In this document: piece by piece, positions 1 to 7,309 of the stretch
How positions within the stretch are numbered: position 1 is the stretch's first letter
How the letters are laid out: every line of letters starts with the position of its first letter
Source of the DNA: Oxalobacteraceae bacterium UBA5157
GTDB taxonomy: Bacteria; Pseudomonadota; Gammaproteobacteria; Burkholderiales; Burkholderiaceae_D
DNA: 11,702 nucleotides
Assembly: GCA_002415335.1 (NCBI GenBank)
Contig: DHXL01000287.1
Location: forward strand, 27,040 to 38,741
Direction of reading: 5' to 3'
Position numbers and translations under genes: made by a program
Notes under the pieces: generated by a model
Told to the model about the DNA's origin: nothing
What the model saw: only the letters and a program-made list of their open reading frames with translations
Databases searched by the model: none

Positions 1-1236
1 GACGACAAGATCATCAAACGCGCGGTCGAGAACGGTGAAACGATCTCGCAATTGACGACACGTTTTACTGGCTACATGGATGAAGACACGCGCGCGTTGG
101 GCATCTTGCCGCCGACGCATTCGCCGCGTGCGACCGAATACGTGCCGCAGATGCTGGACCTGATTGCCAAACTCGAAAAAAAGGGCTTGGCCTACAAGGC
201 AGCCGACGGCGACGTCAATTATTCGGTGCACGCGTTCAAGGGCTACGGCAAATTGTCCGGCAAGTCTTTGGACGATCTGCGTGCCGGCGAGCGGGTAGAT
301 GTGAATACCGGCAAGCGCGATCCGCTCGACTTCGTCTTGTGGAAAGCCTCCAAGGAATCGGAGCCGGAAGAAGTGAAATGGCCGTCCAAATGGGGCATTG
401 GCCGCCCGGGTTGGCATATCGAATGCTCGGCGATGGCATGCGCACTGCTGGGCGAGCAGTTCGACATTCACGGCGGTGGCGCCGATCTGCAGTTTCCGCA
501 TCACGAAAATGAAATTGCGCAATCCGAAGGCGCGCACGACAAGACGTTCGTCAATTATTGGATGCACAATGGCTTCGTGCGCGTCGATAACGAGAAAATG
601 TCGAAGTCGCTCGGTAATTTTTTCACGATACGCGATGTACTGAAAAAATATGACGCTGAAGTCGTGCGGTTCTTCATCCTGCGCGCGCATTATCGCAGTC
701 CGTTGAATTATTCCGACGTGCATCTCGATGACGCCAAGCAGGCGTTGACGCGCTTGTACACTGCGCTGAAAGAGGTTGCGCCGGACGGCAAAGCTCTGGA
801 TAAATCGGAGCCGCATGCGGCGCGTTTTGCGGAGGCGATGGACGACGATTTCAATACGCCGCTGGCGATTGCCGTGCTGTTCGACTTGGCGAATGAAATC
901 AACAAGACAAAATCTGCGGAATTGGCACGCCAATTAATCGCGCTTGCAGGCATAATCGGACTCCTGCAGCGCGATCCCAGAGACTTCTTACAAGGCGTAC
1001 CAGTGTCTTTGACCGGGGTAGCTGCACAAGGCGAGGTCGGATCGGTATCACCTTCAATGAGGTCTTTGACCGGGGTAGAGGCATTAGGCGCAGTAGAGGA
1101 ACTAATCGCTGAGCGCATCATCGCAAAAAAAGCTAAAAACTTCGCCCTAGCCGATCGTATTCGCGCCGACTTGCTGCAGCAGGGCATCATCCTCGAGGAT
1201 AAGCCGAGTGGTCGAACCGAATGGCGAAGGGCGTAG
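1..1236 (+). CDS. cysS: Cysteinyl-tRNA synthetase, 3' part (5' end outside window)
   Basis: Charges tRNA-Cys with cysteine using ATP in the cytoplasm (class I aminoacyl-tRNA synthetase). The frame is open from base 1 and reads DDKIIKRAVENGE, which matches E. coli CysRS from about residue 71, so roughly 70 residues, including the HIGH motif and the first zinc cysteine, lie upstream. Visible family marks are WHIECSAM (Cys codon 424-426) and HHENE (499-513), which supply the remaining zinc ligands Cys, His and Glu, and the KMSKS signature at 595-609. The C-terminal anticodon-binding end is complete (LEDKPSGRTEWRRA). A TTG at 52 is only an internal leucine codon, not the start. The linker before the last helix is about 19 residues longer than I expect from homologs, owing to a tandem duplication (1005-1101). 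Codons in about 900-1150 (ATA, AGA, AGG, TTA, CTA, many GTA) differ from the GC-ending codons elsewhere in the gene. The stop overlaps an alternative start of the next gene. Confidence 0.98.
   Translation, partial: DDKIIKRAVENGETISQLTTRFTGYMDEDTRALGILPPTHSPRATEYVPQMLDLIAKLEKKGLAYKAADGDVNYSVHAFKGYGKLSGKSLDDLRAGERVDVNTGKRDPLDFVLWKASKESEPEEVKWPSKWGIGRPGWHIECSAMACALLGEQFDIHGGGADLQFPHHENEIAQSEGAHDKTFVNYWMHNGFVRVDNEKMSKSLGNFFTIRDVLKKYDAEVVRFFILRAHYRSPLNYSDVHLDDAKQALTRLYTALKEVAPDGKALDKSEPHAARFAEAMDDDFNTPLAIAVLFDLANEINKTKSAELARQLIALAGIIGLLQRDPRDFLQGVPVSLTGVAAQGEVGSVSPSMRSLTGVEALGAVEELIAERIIAKKAKNFALADRIRADLLQQGIILEDKPSGRTEWRRA
1005..1101 (+). repeat. Diverged 57-bp tandem duplication inside cysS
   Basis: An identical 17-bp string (gtctttgaccggggtag) occurs at 1005-1021 and 1062-1078, exactly 57 bp (19 codons) apart. 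Similarity fades after each copy: LTGVAAQGEVG against LTGVEALGAVE. Both copies are in the cysS frame, so the protein gains about 19 residues without a shift. This is seen directly. That it arose by duplication, or from a small dispersed repeat that inserted in frame, is inference. Confidence 0.7.
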
Positions 1237-1241
1237 GCTGC

Positions 1242-1889
1242 ATGACAACAATAATACAAGCCGATGGAAAGGTTCACCTGCCTTCATACTGGGAAGACGC
1301 CAAGCTCGAGTTGATGAAGCGCGATCGCATCCTGCGCAAATTAATTCCCAAATTCGGCGATTTGCACTTGGTTGGACGCGGCGAGCCTTTCACGACGCTG
1401 GCGCGCTCGATCGTCGGACAGCAGATATCGGTCAAGGCAGCCGACGCGGTCTGGCGGCGCTTTCTGGAACAGTGTCCGAAATGCACGCCGGCCCAAGTCG
1501 TCAAAGCCGGCGACAGCCTCGCAAGCTGCGGGTTGTCCAAGCGCAAGGCCGAATACATTCTCGATTTGGCCGACCATTTCAAAGCCAAGCGGGTCCATGC
1601 CGATAAATGGACGGAGATGGATGACGAGGATGTGATCGCCGAACTGGTGCAAATTCGCGGAATCGGACGCTGGACGGCGGAGATGTTCTTGATATTCAAT
1701 CTGCTGCGTCCGAACATCTTGCCCTTGGACGATCTTGGATTGCTAAAGGGCATTAGCGTCAATTACTTTTCCGGCGAGCCGGTTTCCCGCAGCGATGCGC
1801 GCGAGGTGGCCGCCAATTGGGAGCCTTGGCGGACGGTCGCGACCTGGTATTTATGGCGTAGCCTCGATCCGGTGGCGGTAGAATATTAA
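1242..1889 (+). CDS. DNA-3-methyladenine glycosylase, HhH-GPD (AlkA-like) family
   Basis: Predicted base-excision repair enzyme that removes alkylated purines from DNA, leaving an abasic site. In the 215-aa protein, SIVGQQIS (about 56-63) is the conserved helix of AlkA-type enzymes. A helix-hairpin-helix follows at about 134-158 (VQIRGIGRWTAEMF). It leads into LPLDDLGL, where Asp164 is the expected catalytic aspartate. Length fits the short AlkA-like proteins lacking the N-terminal domain of E. coli AlkA (282 aa). I chose ATG 1242 because GAAGGG (1226-1231) sits 10 nt before it; an in-frame ATG at 1221 would overlap cysS and adds MAKGVGC, with no clear ribosome site. It directly follows cysS and is probably co-transcribed with it. 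Which lesions it prefers cannot be read from sequence, so I give no gene symbol. Confidence 0.9.
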   Translation: MTTIIQADGKVHLPSYWEDAKLELMKRDRILRKLIPKFGDLHLVGRGEPFTTLARSIVGQQISVKAADAVWRRFLEQCPKCTPAQVVKAGDSLASCGLSKRKAEYILDLADHFKAKRVHADKWTEMDDEDVIAELVQIRGIGRWTAEMFLIFNLLRPNILPLDDLGLLKGISVNYFSGEPVSRSDAREVAANWEPWRTVATWYLWRSLDPVAVEY

Positions 1890-1899
1890 TCAATTCGTC

Positions 1900-1923
1900 C
1901 GATCAAGCGGGTGATCTTGATCG
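1900..1923 (+). other. Small hairpin in the accA leader
   Basis: Arms CGATCAAG (1900-1907) and CTTGATCG (1916-1923) are perfect 8-bp complements around an 8-nt loop, between the glycosylase stop and the accA ribosome site. No T-run follows, so it is not a normal intrinsic terminator. It may be an RNA fold or a protein site; function is unknown. Confidence 0.4.
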
Positions 1924-1946
1924 CGGGTTGAAACAGAAGGGGTACG

Positions 1947-2921
1947 ATGGGCAAAACAACATTTCTCGGCTTTGAACAGCCGATCGCAGAGCTCGATTCC
2001 AAGATTGAAGAATTGCGCTTTGTGCAAGACGACTCCGCCGTCGATATATCGGAAGAAATTGATCGGCTTTCGAAAAAAAGCCAGCAACTGACCAAAGACA
2101 TTTACGCCAAGCTGACACCGTGGCAAGTGTCGCAAATCGCGCGCCACCCGCAGCGTCCGTATACGATGGATTACGTCAATGAAATCTTCACCGATTTTCA
2201 TGAACTGCATGGTGATCGCTCGTATGCCGATGATCTGTCGATTATTGGCGGCTTGGCGCGTTTCAACGGCCAGGCATGCATGGTGATCGGTCACCAAAAG
2301 GGGCGCGATACCAAGGAGCGTGCGCTGCGCAACTTCGGCATGCCGAAGCCCGAGGGTTATCGCAAGGCGATGCGTCTGATGAAGTTGGCGGAAAAATTCG
2401 GCTTGCCTATTTTCACCTTTGTCGATACGCCCGGCGCGTTCCCCGGCATCGACGCGGAGGAGCGCGGACAGTCGGAGGCGATTGGCCACAATCTGTATGT
2501 GATGGCAGAGTTGAAGGTACCGCTGATCGCCACCATCATTGGCGAGGGCGGCTCCGGCGGCGCGTTGGCGATTGCGGTGGGTGACGCGGTGCTGATGCTG
2601 CAATATGCCACGTACTCGGTCATTTCGCCGGAAGGCTGCGCATCGATTCTCTGGAAGACTTCCGAGCGCGCCTCCGACGCCGCCGAAGCGTTGGGTCTGA
2701 CCGCTCATCGCTTGAAAGCGATCGGTCTGATCGACAAAATCGTCAACGAACCGCTGGGCGGCGCACATCGCGATTCGAAACAAATGGCAGCGCTGCTCAA
2801 GCGTGCTCTGGCCGACACGTTGCGCCAGTTCCAGGGCGTCAAGACCAAGGATTTGCTGGCGGCGCGGCATGAGAAGTTAATGAGCTACGGTAAGTTCAAG
2901 GAAATCACACCGCTGGAATGA
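1947..2921 (+). CDS. accA: Acetyl-CoA carboxylase carboxyltransferase subunit alpha
   Basis: Alpha half of the carboxyltransferase of acetyl-CoA carboxylase. With AccD it moves the carboxyl group from biotin on AccB to acetyl-CoA, giving malonyl-CoA for fatty acid synthesis. The 324-aa length is normal for AccA. The N-terminus carries the usual charged helical region (about 10-55), followed by the family block HPQRPYTMDY (67-76). The crotonase-fold core has FVDTPGAFPGIDAEERGQSEAIG (starting at about 158) and the glycine-rich GEGGSGGALAI (199-209), typical of the acyl-CoA pocket and oxyanion hole. AGAAGGGG lies 5 to 8 nt before ATG 1947, a strong ribosome site. tilS begins 3 nt after the stop, so the two are almost certainly one operon, an arrangement common in betaproteobacteria. 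Nothing is missing or broken. Confidence 0.98.
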   Translation: MGKTTFLGFEQPIAELDSKIEELRFVQDDSAVDISEEIDRLSKKSQQLTKDIYAKLTPWQVSQIARHPQRPYTMDYVNEIFTDFHELHGDRSYADDLSIIGGLARFNGQACMVIGHQKGRDTKERALRNFGMPKPEGYRKAMRLMKLAEKFGLPIFTFVDTPGAFPGIDAEERGQSEAIGHNLYVMAELKVPLIATIIGEGGSGGALAIAVGDAVLMLQYATYSVISPEGCASILWKTSERASDAAEALGLTAHRLKAIGLIDKIVNEPLGGAHRDSKQMAALLKRALADTLRQFQGVKTKDLLAARHEKLMSYGKFKEITPLE

Positions 2922-2924
2922 TGT

Positions 2925-4322
2925 GTGACCAATAAACAAGCGGCGTTAGTGGAAGACACCTTTGAACGCGCGTTGGGATATATCCGGACGCGCGTTTGCG
3001 CTTCTGCGGATTCTTCCAGCAAAATCGCGGTCGCATACAGCGGCGGACTGGATTCCTCAGCCTTGCTGCACCTGGCGCAGGCCTACGCGGCGACGCACGG
3101 CATCGCGCTATTCGCCTTTCATATCCACCATGGCCTCAGTCCGCACGCGGATGCCTGGTTAGCGCATTGCCGACGTGAATGTGAGCGGCTCGGTATTTCG
3201 TTCGATGTCCGCCGTGTCGAGCTGGCGCGCAAGGATAAAAGCGGGATTGAAGAAGCGGCGCGCGTCAGCCGGTATATGGCGCTGGGAGAATTGTGCCGGC
3301 TCCATCACATCCCCTTGCTGTTGACGGCGCACCACCTGGACGATCAGGCCGAGACGGTGCTGCTGCAGCTGATGCGCGGCTCCGGCGTAGCCGGCCTTTC
3401 TGGCATGGACACCGTGAACGCGGCTCCTGATTTGCTGGGCGACGCCCGCTCGCTGATGGGACGCCCATTGCTGGCGATCAAGCGTACCGAACTGGCCGAT
3501 CTCGTGGCGGATCGCGCGATCTGCTACGTCGATGACGAATCAAATCTGGATACCCGCTACGCACGCAACGCGCTGCGGCACGGGGTGATGCCGGCGCTGG
3601 CCGAAGCCTTTCCGGGATTTCAGCAACGTTTCGCGCGCACCGCGCGGCATGCGCAATCGGCGCAACGATTGTTGATCGAGTTGGGAGCGCAGGATCTTGC
3701 GCGATGCCTGGACGGCGTGTGCCTGGACATTCGTCGCGTTCGACAGCTCAGTTCGGATCGCATCGATAACCTGTTGCGCTACTGGTTTGGGACGCGCGGG
3801 GTGCGCATGCCATCCACCGCGTGGCTGAGCGAAATGCGCGCACAGTTGCTGGAAGCCAAAGCTGACGCGCAACTTTGCGTGACGCACGCGGACTGCCAGA
3901 TCCGGCGCCATCGGGACCGCATCTTTCTGACCCCAAGGCTCGAAGAGAATTTGGCTGACGTGTTGCCCCGAAACTTTCGCTGGAGCGGGGAAGAGCAGAT
4001 GCATTTTGCCGAGTATCGCGGTGTGCTGTTCTTCGAAATGGCCGAGCAGGGGCTCGATGTGGAATGGCTGCGCGGCAGGGACTTGCAGATTAATTACCGG
4101 CAAGGTGGCGAGCGCCTGAAGCCTGCGCCGAATCGGCCCACCAAGAGCTTGAAATACCATTATCAGGCCTTGGATATTCCGGCCTGGGAGCGCGAGCGCC
4201 TGCCGTTGGTGAGCGCCGGCAAAGACCTGTTGTTCGCCGCAGGAATCGGGATGGACTGCCATCATGTCGCGGCCGGCACCGGCTTGCACATCCGATTGCA
4301 CTGGCAAGCCGCAGGAGCCTGA
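2925..4322 (+). CDS. tilS: tRNA(Ile)-lysidine synthetase
   Basis: Uses ATP and lysine to convert C34 of tRNA-Ile(CAU) to lysidine, changing both decoding (AUG to AUA) and charging (Met to Ile); essential in most bacteria. The 465-aa protein has the N-type ATP pyrophosphatase loop SGGLDS (39-44) and the TilS signature AHHLDDQAETVLLQLMRGSG (135-154). It also has the DDESNLDTRYARNALR block around 205-220. The C-terminal TilS domain near the end shows GGERLKPAPNRPTKSLK and WERERLPL. The start is GTG 2925: the nearer ATG at 2921 runs into a stop after four codons. TGGAA before it is a modest ribosome site, and coupling to accA, which ends 3 nt upstream, is likely. Length and motifs indicate an intact gene. 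Confidence 0.97.
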   Translation: MTNKQAALVEDTFERALGYIRTRVCASADSSSKIAVAYSGGLDSSALLHLAQAYAATHGIALFAFHIHHGLSPHADAWLAHCRRECERLGISFDVRRVELARKDKSGIEEAARVSRYMALGELCRLHHIPLLLTAHHLDDQAETVLLQLMRGSGVAGLSGMDTVNAAPDLLGDARSLMGRPLLAIKRTELADLVADRAICYVDDESNLDTRYARNALRHGVMPALAEAFPGFQQRFARTARHAQSAQRLLIELGAQDLARCLDGVCLDIRRVRQLSSDRIDNLLRYWFGTRGVRMPSTAWLSEMRAQLLEAKADAQLCVTHADCQIRRHRDRIFLTPRLEENLADVLPRNFRWSGEEQMHFAEYRGVLFFEMAEQGLDVEWLRGRDLQINYRQGGERLKPAPNRPTKSLKYHYQALDIPAWERERLPLVSAGKDLLFAAGIGMDCHHVAAGTGLHIRLHWQAAGA

Positions 4323-4350
4323 TATTTATTGCGATTTTTTGAGACGTTTT

Positions 4351-4369
4351 GGTACTTCGCTACCTTTTT
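4351..4369 (+). terminator. Possible weak terminator after tilS
   Basis: A short stem GGTA (4351-4354) / TACC (4361-4364) with a 6-nt loop is followed by five T residues (4365-4369), 29 nt after the tilS stop. The position is right for ending the accA-tilS transcript, but the 4-bp stem is weak. Confidence 0.3.
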
Positions 4370-4464
4370 GGAGCGGCCGGGGCTTGTCATTCCGCGCTGC
4401 AACATGTAAAGTAAAAGGTTGATTTATCGCCTTCCTTTACTTCCAAGTTCATCTCTCTATCGCT

Positions 4465-5712
4465 ATGGCTTTAATCGTTCACAAATATGGCGGCACTTCT
4501 ATGGGCTCAACCGAGCGCATCAAGAATGTTGCCAGACGCGTTGCCAAATGGCATGACGCAGGCTATCAAATCGTCGTCGTTCCATCCGCCATGTCCGGCG
4601 AGACCAATCGCTTGATCGGGCTGGCCAAGGAAATCATGGAGCAGCCTGATCCGCGTGAACTCGACATGCTGGCTTCGACCGGCGAGCAGGTGTCGGTCGC
4701 GTTGCTGTCGATGGCGCTGCATGCGGTCGGCAAAGAAGCGGTGTCCTACGCCGGCTGGCAAGTGGCAATCCGCACCGACTCGGCGTACACGAAGGCACGC
4801 ATACAGTCGATCGACGACGCCAAGGTGCGCAAGGACCTGGACGCCGGCAAGATCGTCATTATTACCGGTTTCCAGGGCGTCGATGGCGATGGCAATATCG
4901 CGACCCTGGGCCGCGGGGGTTCCGATACCTCGGCGGTAGCGATTGCGGTGGCGATGAAGGCGCAAGAATGCCAGATATATACCGACGTCGATGGCGTCTA
5001 TACGACCGATCCACGCGTGGTATCGGACGCACGCCTCCTCAAGACCGTTACCTTCGAAGAGATGCTCGAGATGGCATCGCTCGGGTCGAAAGTCCTGCAA
5101 ATCCGCTCGGTGGAATTCGCCGGCAATTACAAGATGCCGACGCGCGTGCTGTCGTCGCTGACCGACCCGATGATTCCGCTGGAGGAGGAAGCAGCTTCCG
5201 GCACCCTGATTTCGTTTGAGGAAGATACACACATGGAACAAGCCGCCATCACCGGCATCGCGTTCAACCGCGATGAAGCCAAGATCACCGTGCTGGGCGT
5301 GCCGGACAAGCCCGGCATCGCCTACCAGATCCTCGGCCCGATCGCCGACGCTAACATCGAGGTCGACATGATCATTCAGAATCAGTCGGTTGACGGCAAG
5401 ACCGATTTCACGTTCACCGTGCCGCGTGGTGACCACGCCAAGTCGATGGAAGTATTGAAGAGCGTCAAGGAACACATTGGTGCGGTCAGCATCGCCGGCG
5501 ACGCCAAGGTTTCGAAGGTATCGGTGGTCGGCGTCGGCATGCGCAGCCATGTCGGGATTGCATCGCAGATGTTCCGTACCTTGTCGGAAGAGGGCATCAA
5601 CATCCTGATGATTTCGACTTCTGAAATCAAGATTTCGGTCTTGATCGACGAGAAATACATGGAGCTGGCGGTTCGCGCGTTGCACAAGGCGTTCGATCTC
5701 GAAAAAGCTTGA
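4465..5712 (+). CDS. lysC: Aspartate kinase (aspartokinase), lysine/threonine pathway
   Basis: Phosphorylates L-aspartate, the first step toward lysine, threonine, methionine and diaminopimelate. The 415-aa protein starts MALIVHKYGGTSMGS; KYGGTS at residues 7-12 is the nucleotide-binding signature. IYTDVDGVYTTDPR (about 171-184) is the conserved kinase-domain block. Two C-terminal ACT domains follow: one from about residue 268 (ITVLGVPDKPGIAYQIL), the other from about 350 (VSVVGVGMRSHVGIASQMF). These are the sites of amino-acid feedback in this family. Length and layout fit the monofunctional alpha/beta-type aspartokinases. No Shine-Dalgarno is obvious before ATG 4465 (CTCTCTATCGCT), although the protein start is certain by homology. 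The 142-bp spacer before it holds only the possible tilS terminator and an imperfect inverted repeat (GTAAAG 4406-4411, CTTTAC 4435-4440). An internal start at 5233 probably makes a separate beta subunit. Confidence 0.98.
   Translation: MALIVHKYGGTSMGSTERIKNVARRVAKWHDAGYQIVVVPSAMSGETNRLIGLAKEIMEQPDPRELDMLASTGEQVSVALLSMALHAVGKEAVSYAGWQVAIRTDSAYTKARIQSIDDAKVRKDLDAGKIVIITGFQGVDGDGNIATLGRGGSDTSAVAIAVAMKAQECQIYTDVDGVYTTDPRVVSDARLLKTVTFEEMLEMASLGSKVLQIRSVEFAGNYKMPTRVLSSLTDPMIPLEEEAASGTLISFEEDTHMEQAAITGIAFNRDEAKITVLGVPDKPGIAYQILGPIADANIEVDMIIQNQSVDGKTDFTFTVPRGDHAKSMEVLKSVKEHIGAVSIAGDAKVSKVSVVGVGMRSHVGIASQMFRTLSEEGINILMISTSEIKISVLIDEKYMELAVRALHKAFDLEKA
5218..5235 (+). promoter_or_regulatory. Internal ribosome site and start for a LysC beta subunit
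   Basis: GAGGAAGA (5218-5225) lies 7 nt before an in-frame ATG (5233-5235, Met257 of LysC). Translation from here would give a 159-aa protein, MEQAAITGIAFNRDEAK..., containing just the two ACT domains. Bacillus subtilis and Corynebacterium glutamicum lysC are known to make such a beta subunit from an internal start at the equivalent place. The site is visible here; its use is inferred. Confidence 0.6.
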
Positions 5713-5730
5713 ATGCGGAACATACTTTGA

Positions 5731-5759
5731 TTGACCAAGTCCACGTGAGAAGCTATCAT
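5731..5759 (+). promoter_or_regulatory. Sigma70-type promoter for tRNA-Ser
   Basis: TTGACC (5731-5736) and TATCAT (5754-5759) are separated by 17 bp, close to the -35/-10 consensus at ideal spacing. It sits between the lysC stop and the tRNA gene. Transcription would begin near 5766, about 38 nt before the mature tRNA 5' end, so a leader must be processed off. Confidence 0.7.
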
Positions 5760-5803
5760 GCGTGACTTCACTGTGGCGGATTTTGTAGTCCCGCTTAGTG
5801 TGT

Positions 5804-5897
5804 GGAGACGTGGCCGAGTGGTCGAAGGCACTTCCCTGCTAAGGAAGCATATGGGCTTAAACCTGTATCGTGGGTTCGACTCCCACCGTCTCCGCCA
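5804..5897 (+). tRNA. tRNA-Ser (anticodon GCU)
   Basis: Decodes AGC and AGU serine codons. The acceptor stem GGAGACG (5804-5810) pairs with CGTCTCC (5887-5893). The discriminator is G5894, and CCA is encoded (5895-5897). Anticodon stem CTTCC (5831-5835) / GGAAG (5843-5847) holds loop CTGCTAA with anticodon GCT at 5838-5840. A long variable arm follows, as expected for a class II serine tRNA. The T stem GTGGG/CCCAC encloses TTCGACT. The tRNA 3' end borders an accessory-looking segment; tRNA-Ser genes are frequent integration sites. Confidence 0.97.
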
Positions 5898-6346
5898 TGA
5901 TTTCCCTTTAAAACCAATAAGTTAGTTGACTAATTGGGGGACTTTATGCGGACAATACGTCATCTTGTTAGTTGATTTTTCCCATTCCAACTTGTTCCGC
6001 TGCATTTGATCCATTTTTGCGCAGTGCGAAAGAACACGCCAATGCTTCGCTCCCACGTCGCTATTCTTGCCAGGAATCTTGGCTCGTTCACAGTCCGCTA
6101 AAGAACTCGAATTCGAGTCAACTCCCGACCTGACATTTAATCGAGAGATTATCCCGTCGAATCAATGTCCAATCAATAATTGAAATGAGCATGGGCAGGA
6201 ATTGCACGAAGGCATGCCGCGTACTGAATGACGCGCCCATGATCGAAGCAACCCGTCTGGCGCGAGTGAACGATTCGAATTTTTAGATACCAAAGCGGGT
6301 CAGGCATCACCATTGGCGTGATCGTTTGAGCGCTATGGAGGCGGAA
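5898..6346 (+). other. 449-bp gene-free region after tRNA-Ser
   Basis: No convincing ORF on either strand. Visible structure: a bulged hairpin-like sequence at 5914-5937 (CCAA, TTAG, then CTAATTGG); the string GTTAGTTGA repeated at 5921-5929 and near 5967; and a 14-bp perfect palindrome ACTCGAATTCGAGT at 6105-6118. Base composition is more AT-rich and less ordered than in the flanking core genes. I find no full copy of the tRNA 3' end in it that would mark an attachment site. Confidence 0.5.
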
Positions 6347-6736
6347 ATGACGGCATACAAGGTAACGAATAATCATGTTGATTTATTGATTAGTTACGGC
6401 GTCTCGAACGAGGTTAGTTTCTTTCACGACGAGCAGATGATTCGGCTGTCGCACGAGAACATGGACGAGGCGGCAAGCCTGCTTCACTGGCAGAATGAAA
6501 AAAGCTTGAAGGACAGATACAAGCATTGGTACTCGGACGAGCCAAGACGGGCGTTCAAGCTTGTCGATACATTCCCAGAGGCCGTCGCAATTCTCAAGCT
6601 TTGCGAATCATATGAAACCAACTCGGGGACGGCCGACTATCCGATGTCGATCGCGGCTGCGATCATCAAGGCCATCAGATCAAGAGCAATCAAGGGTCTT
6701 GCCGGCTACCATGAGGCACCATGGGTGATTGAATGA
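6347..6736 (+). CDS. Hypothetical protein, 129 aa
   Basis: I do not recognise a function. ATG 6347 has a good ribosome site, GGAGG (6337-6341), 5 nt upstream; an in-frame ATG at 6335 lacks one. The product is soluble, with no signal peptide or membrane segment. It starts MTAYKVTNNHVDLLISYGV. A middle section reads LLHWQNEKSLKDRYKHWY, and the end reads IIKAIRSRAIKGLAGYHEAPW. It faintly resembles small uncharacterised proteins found on plasmids and islands of proteobacteria (YRV-N-HVD start, LL-N--S---RY centre, AIR--AI--L-GY--APW end). That is from memory and uncertain. It stands alone between a gene-free stretch and a frameshifted gene on the opposite strand, with no operon partner. Even codon use and a proper start support a real gene. 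Confidence 0.65.
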   Translation: MTAYKVTNNHVDLLISYGVSNEVSFFHDEQMIRLSHENMDEAASLLHWQNEKSLKDRYKHWYSDEPRRAFKLVDTFPEAVAILKLCESYETNSGTADYPMSIAAAIIKAIRSRAIKGLAGYHEAPWVIE

Positions 6737-6780
6737 AGTTTTGCACCGGATTCCCCATCGCACGACCTGGTGGCCGCAAA

Positions 6781-7309
6781 TCAGTGAACCCATCTCCACA
6801 CCGACGTGCTGCGCAGATCGACTTGATTGACTGCGATGGAACCGAAGGAGGCCGTGCCATGCCCCATCTTGATAGAAGCCAGCGACGCACTCAGTAGCGT
6901 GGGCGGATTGGCGCTCGCGCCGTTGTCCATCATCGGGGCTCTCGGTAGTGCCGCGAATTGCTCAACCTCGCCGCCGCCGTAAAAGCTGGCGGGAAGCGAT
7001 GTGCCGATAGCAGTCAGGGCACACTTGAATGCAACTGCATCGATCACCGTCGCGCGCGCCATAAGCGGGGCATTGATTGTGGTGCCGTCGAAACTGACTG
7101 TGCCGCCATCGAAATCAGTATCGGCGATGATGTAGTCGGTCGTGTGCCGGGTCGTCTCTGAGCCCGGCGTTCCAGGGAGCGAACGAGCCAGCCACGACAT
7201 TGGCCATTTCGTCCATGCTAAGCAGCACGCCGGGCGAGAGCGAATGAGCAGCGTGGGCTGACCATGGCAGTGCGAGTGCCAATACCAACATGGCAACGGA
7301 TTTTTTCAT
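6781..7309 (-). pseudogene. Secreted protein gene broken by a frameshift
   Basis: On the - strand, ATG (complement of 7307-7309) has GGAGAGGA just upstream. It starts a 64-aa reading frame, MKKSVAMLVLALALPWSAHA, a clear Sec signal peptide probably cut after AHA. LSMDEMANVVAG follows soon after, then a stop at 7115-7117. A second frame, one base offset, stays open to 6781 and continues in a Gly/Thr/Ser-rich secreted style (TDFDGGTVSFDGTTINAP ... ASFGSIAVNQVDL). Joining the two gives about 170 aa. The reading frames switch somewhere between about 7200 and 7115, next to a 6-bp stem (GCCGGG 7146-7151, CCCGGC 7163-7168). The LSMDEMANVVAG piece resembles the L(S/T)xxxMDxVxAG motif seen after signal peptides in many uncharacterised proteobacterial secreted proteins. 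Alternatives are a sequencing error, a programmed shift, or a genuine 64-aa secreted peptide. Confidence 0.55.

Noticed and set aside
708..1277. 189-aa ORF on the - strand over cysS
   Set aside because: It lies opposite a clearly conserved gene, has no recognisable protein features and follows from the GC-biased codons of the real frame.
1890..2870. 326-aa ORF on the - strand over accA
   Set aside because: Mirror frame of a strongly conserved gene; composition (His, Arg, Gln rich) is typical of an antisense shadow.
4507..5685. 392-aa ORF on the - strand over lysC
   Set aside because: Same reason: long only because the opposite frame is constrained; no motif or start signal.
5914..5937. Hairpin after tRNA-Ser as a terminator
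   Set aside because: The stem is bulged and AT-rich and is followed by GGGACTTT, not a T-run.
5877..6130. Possible attachment repeat: TCGACTCCCACC in the tRNA and TCAACTCCCGACC near 6117
   Set aside because: Only about ten bases match with mismatches; too short for a tRNA attachment site.
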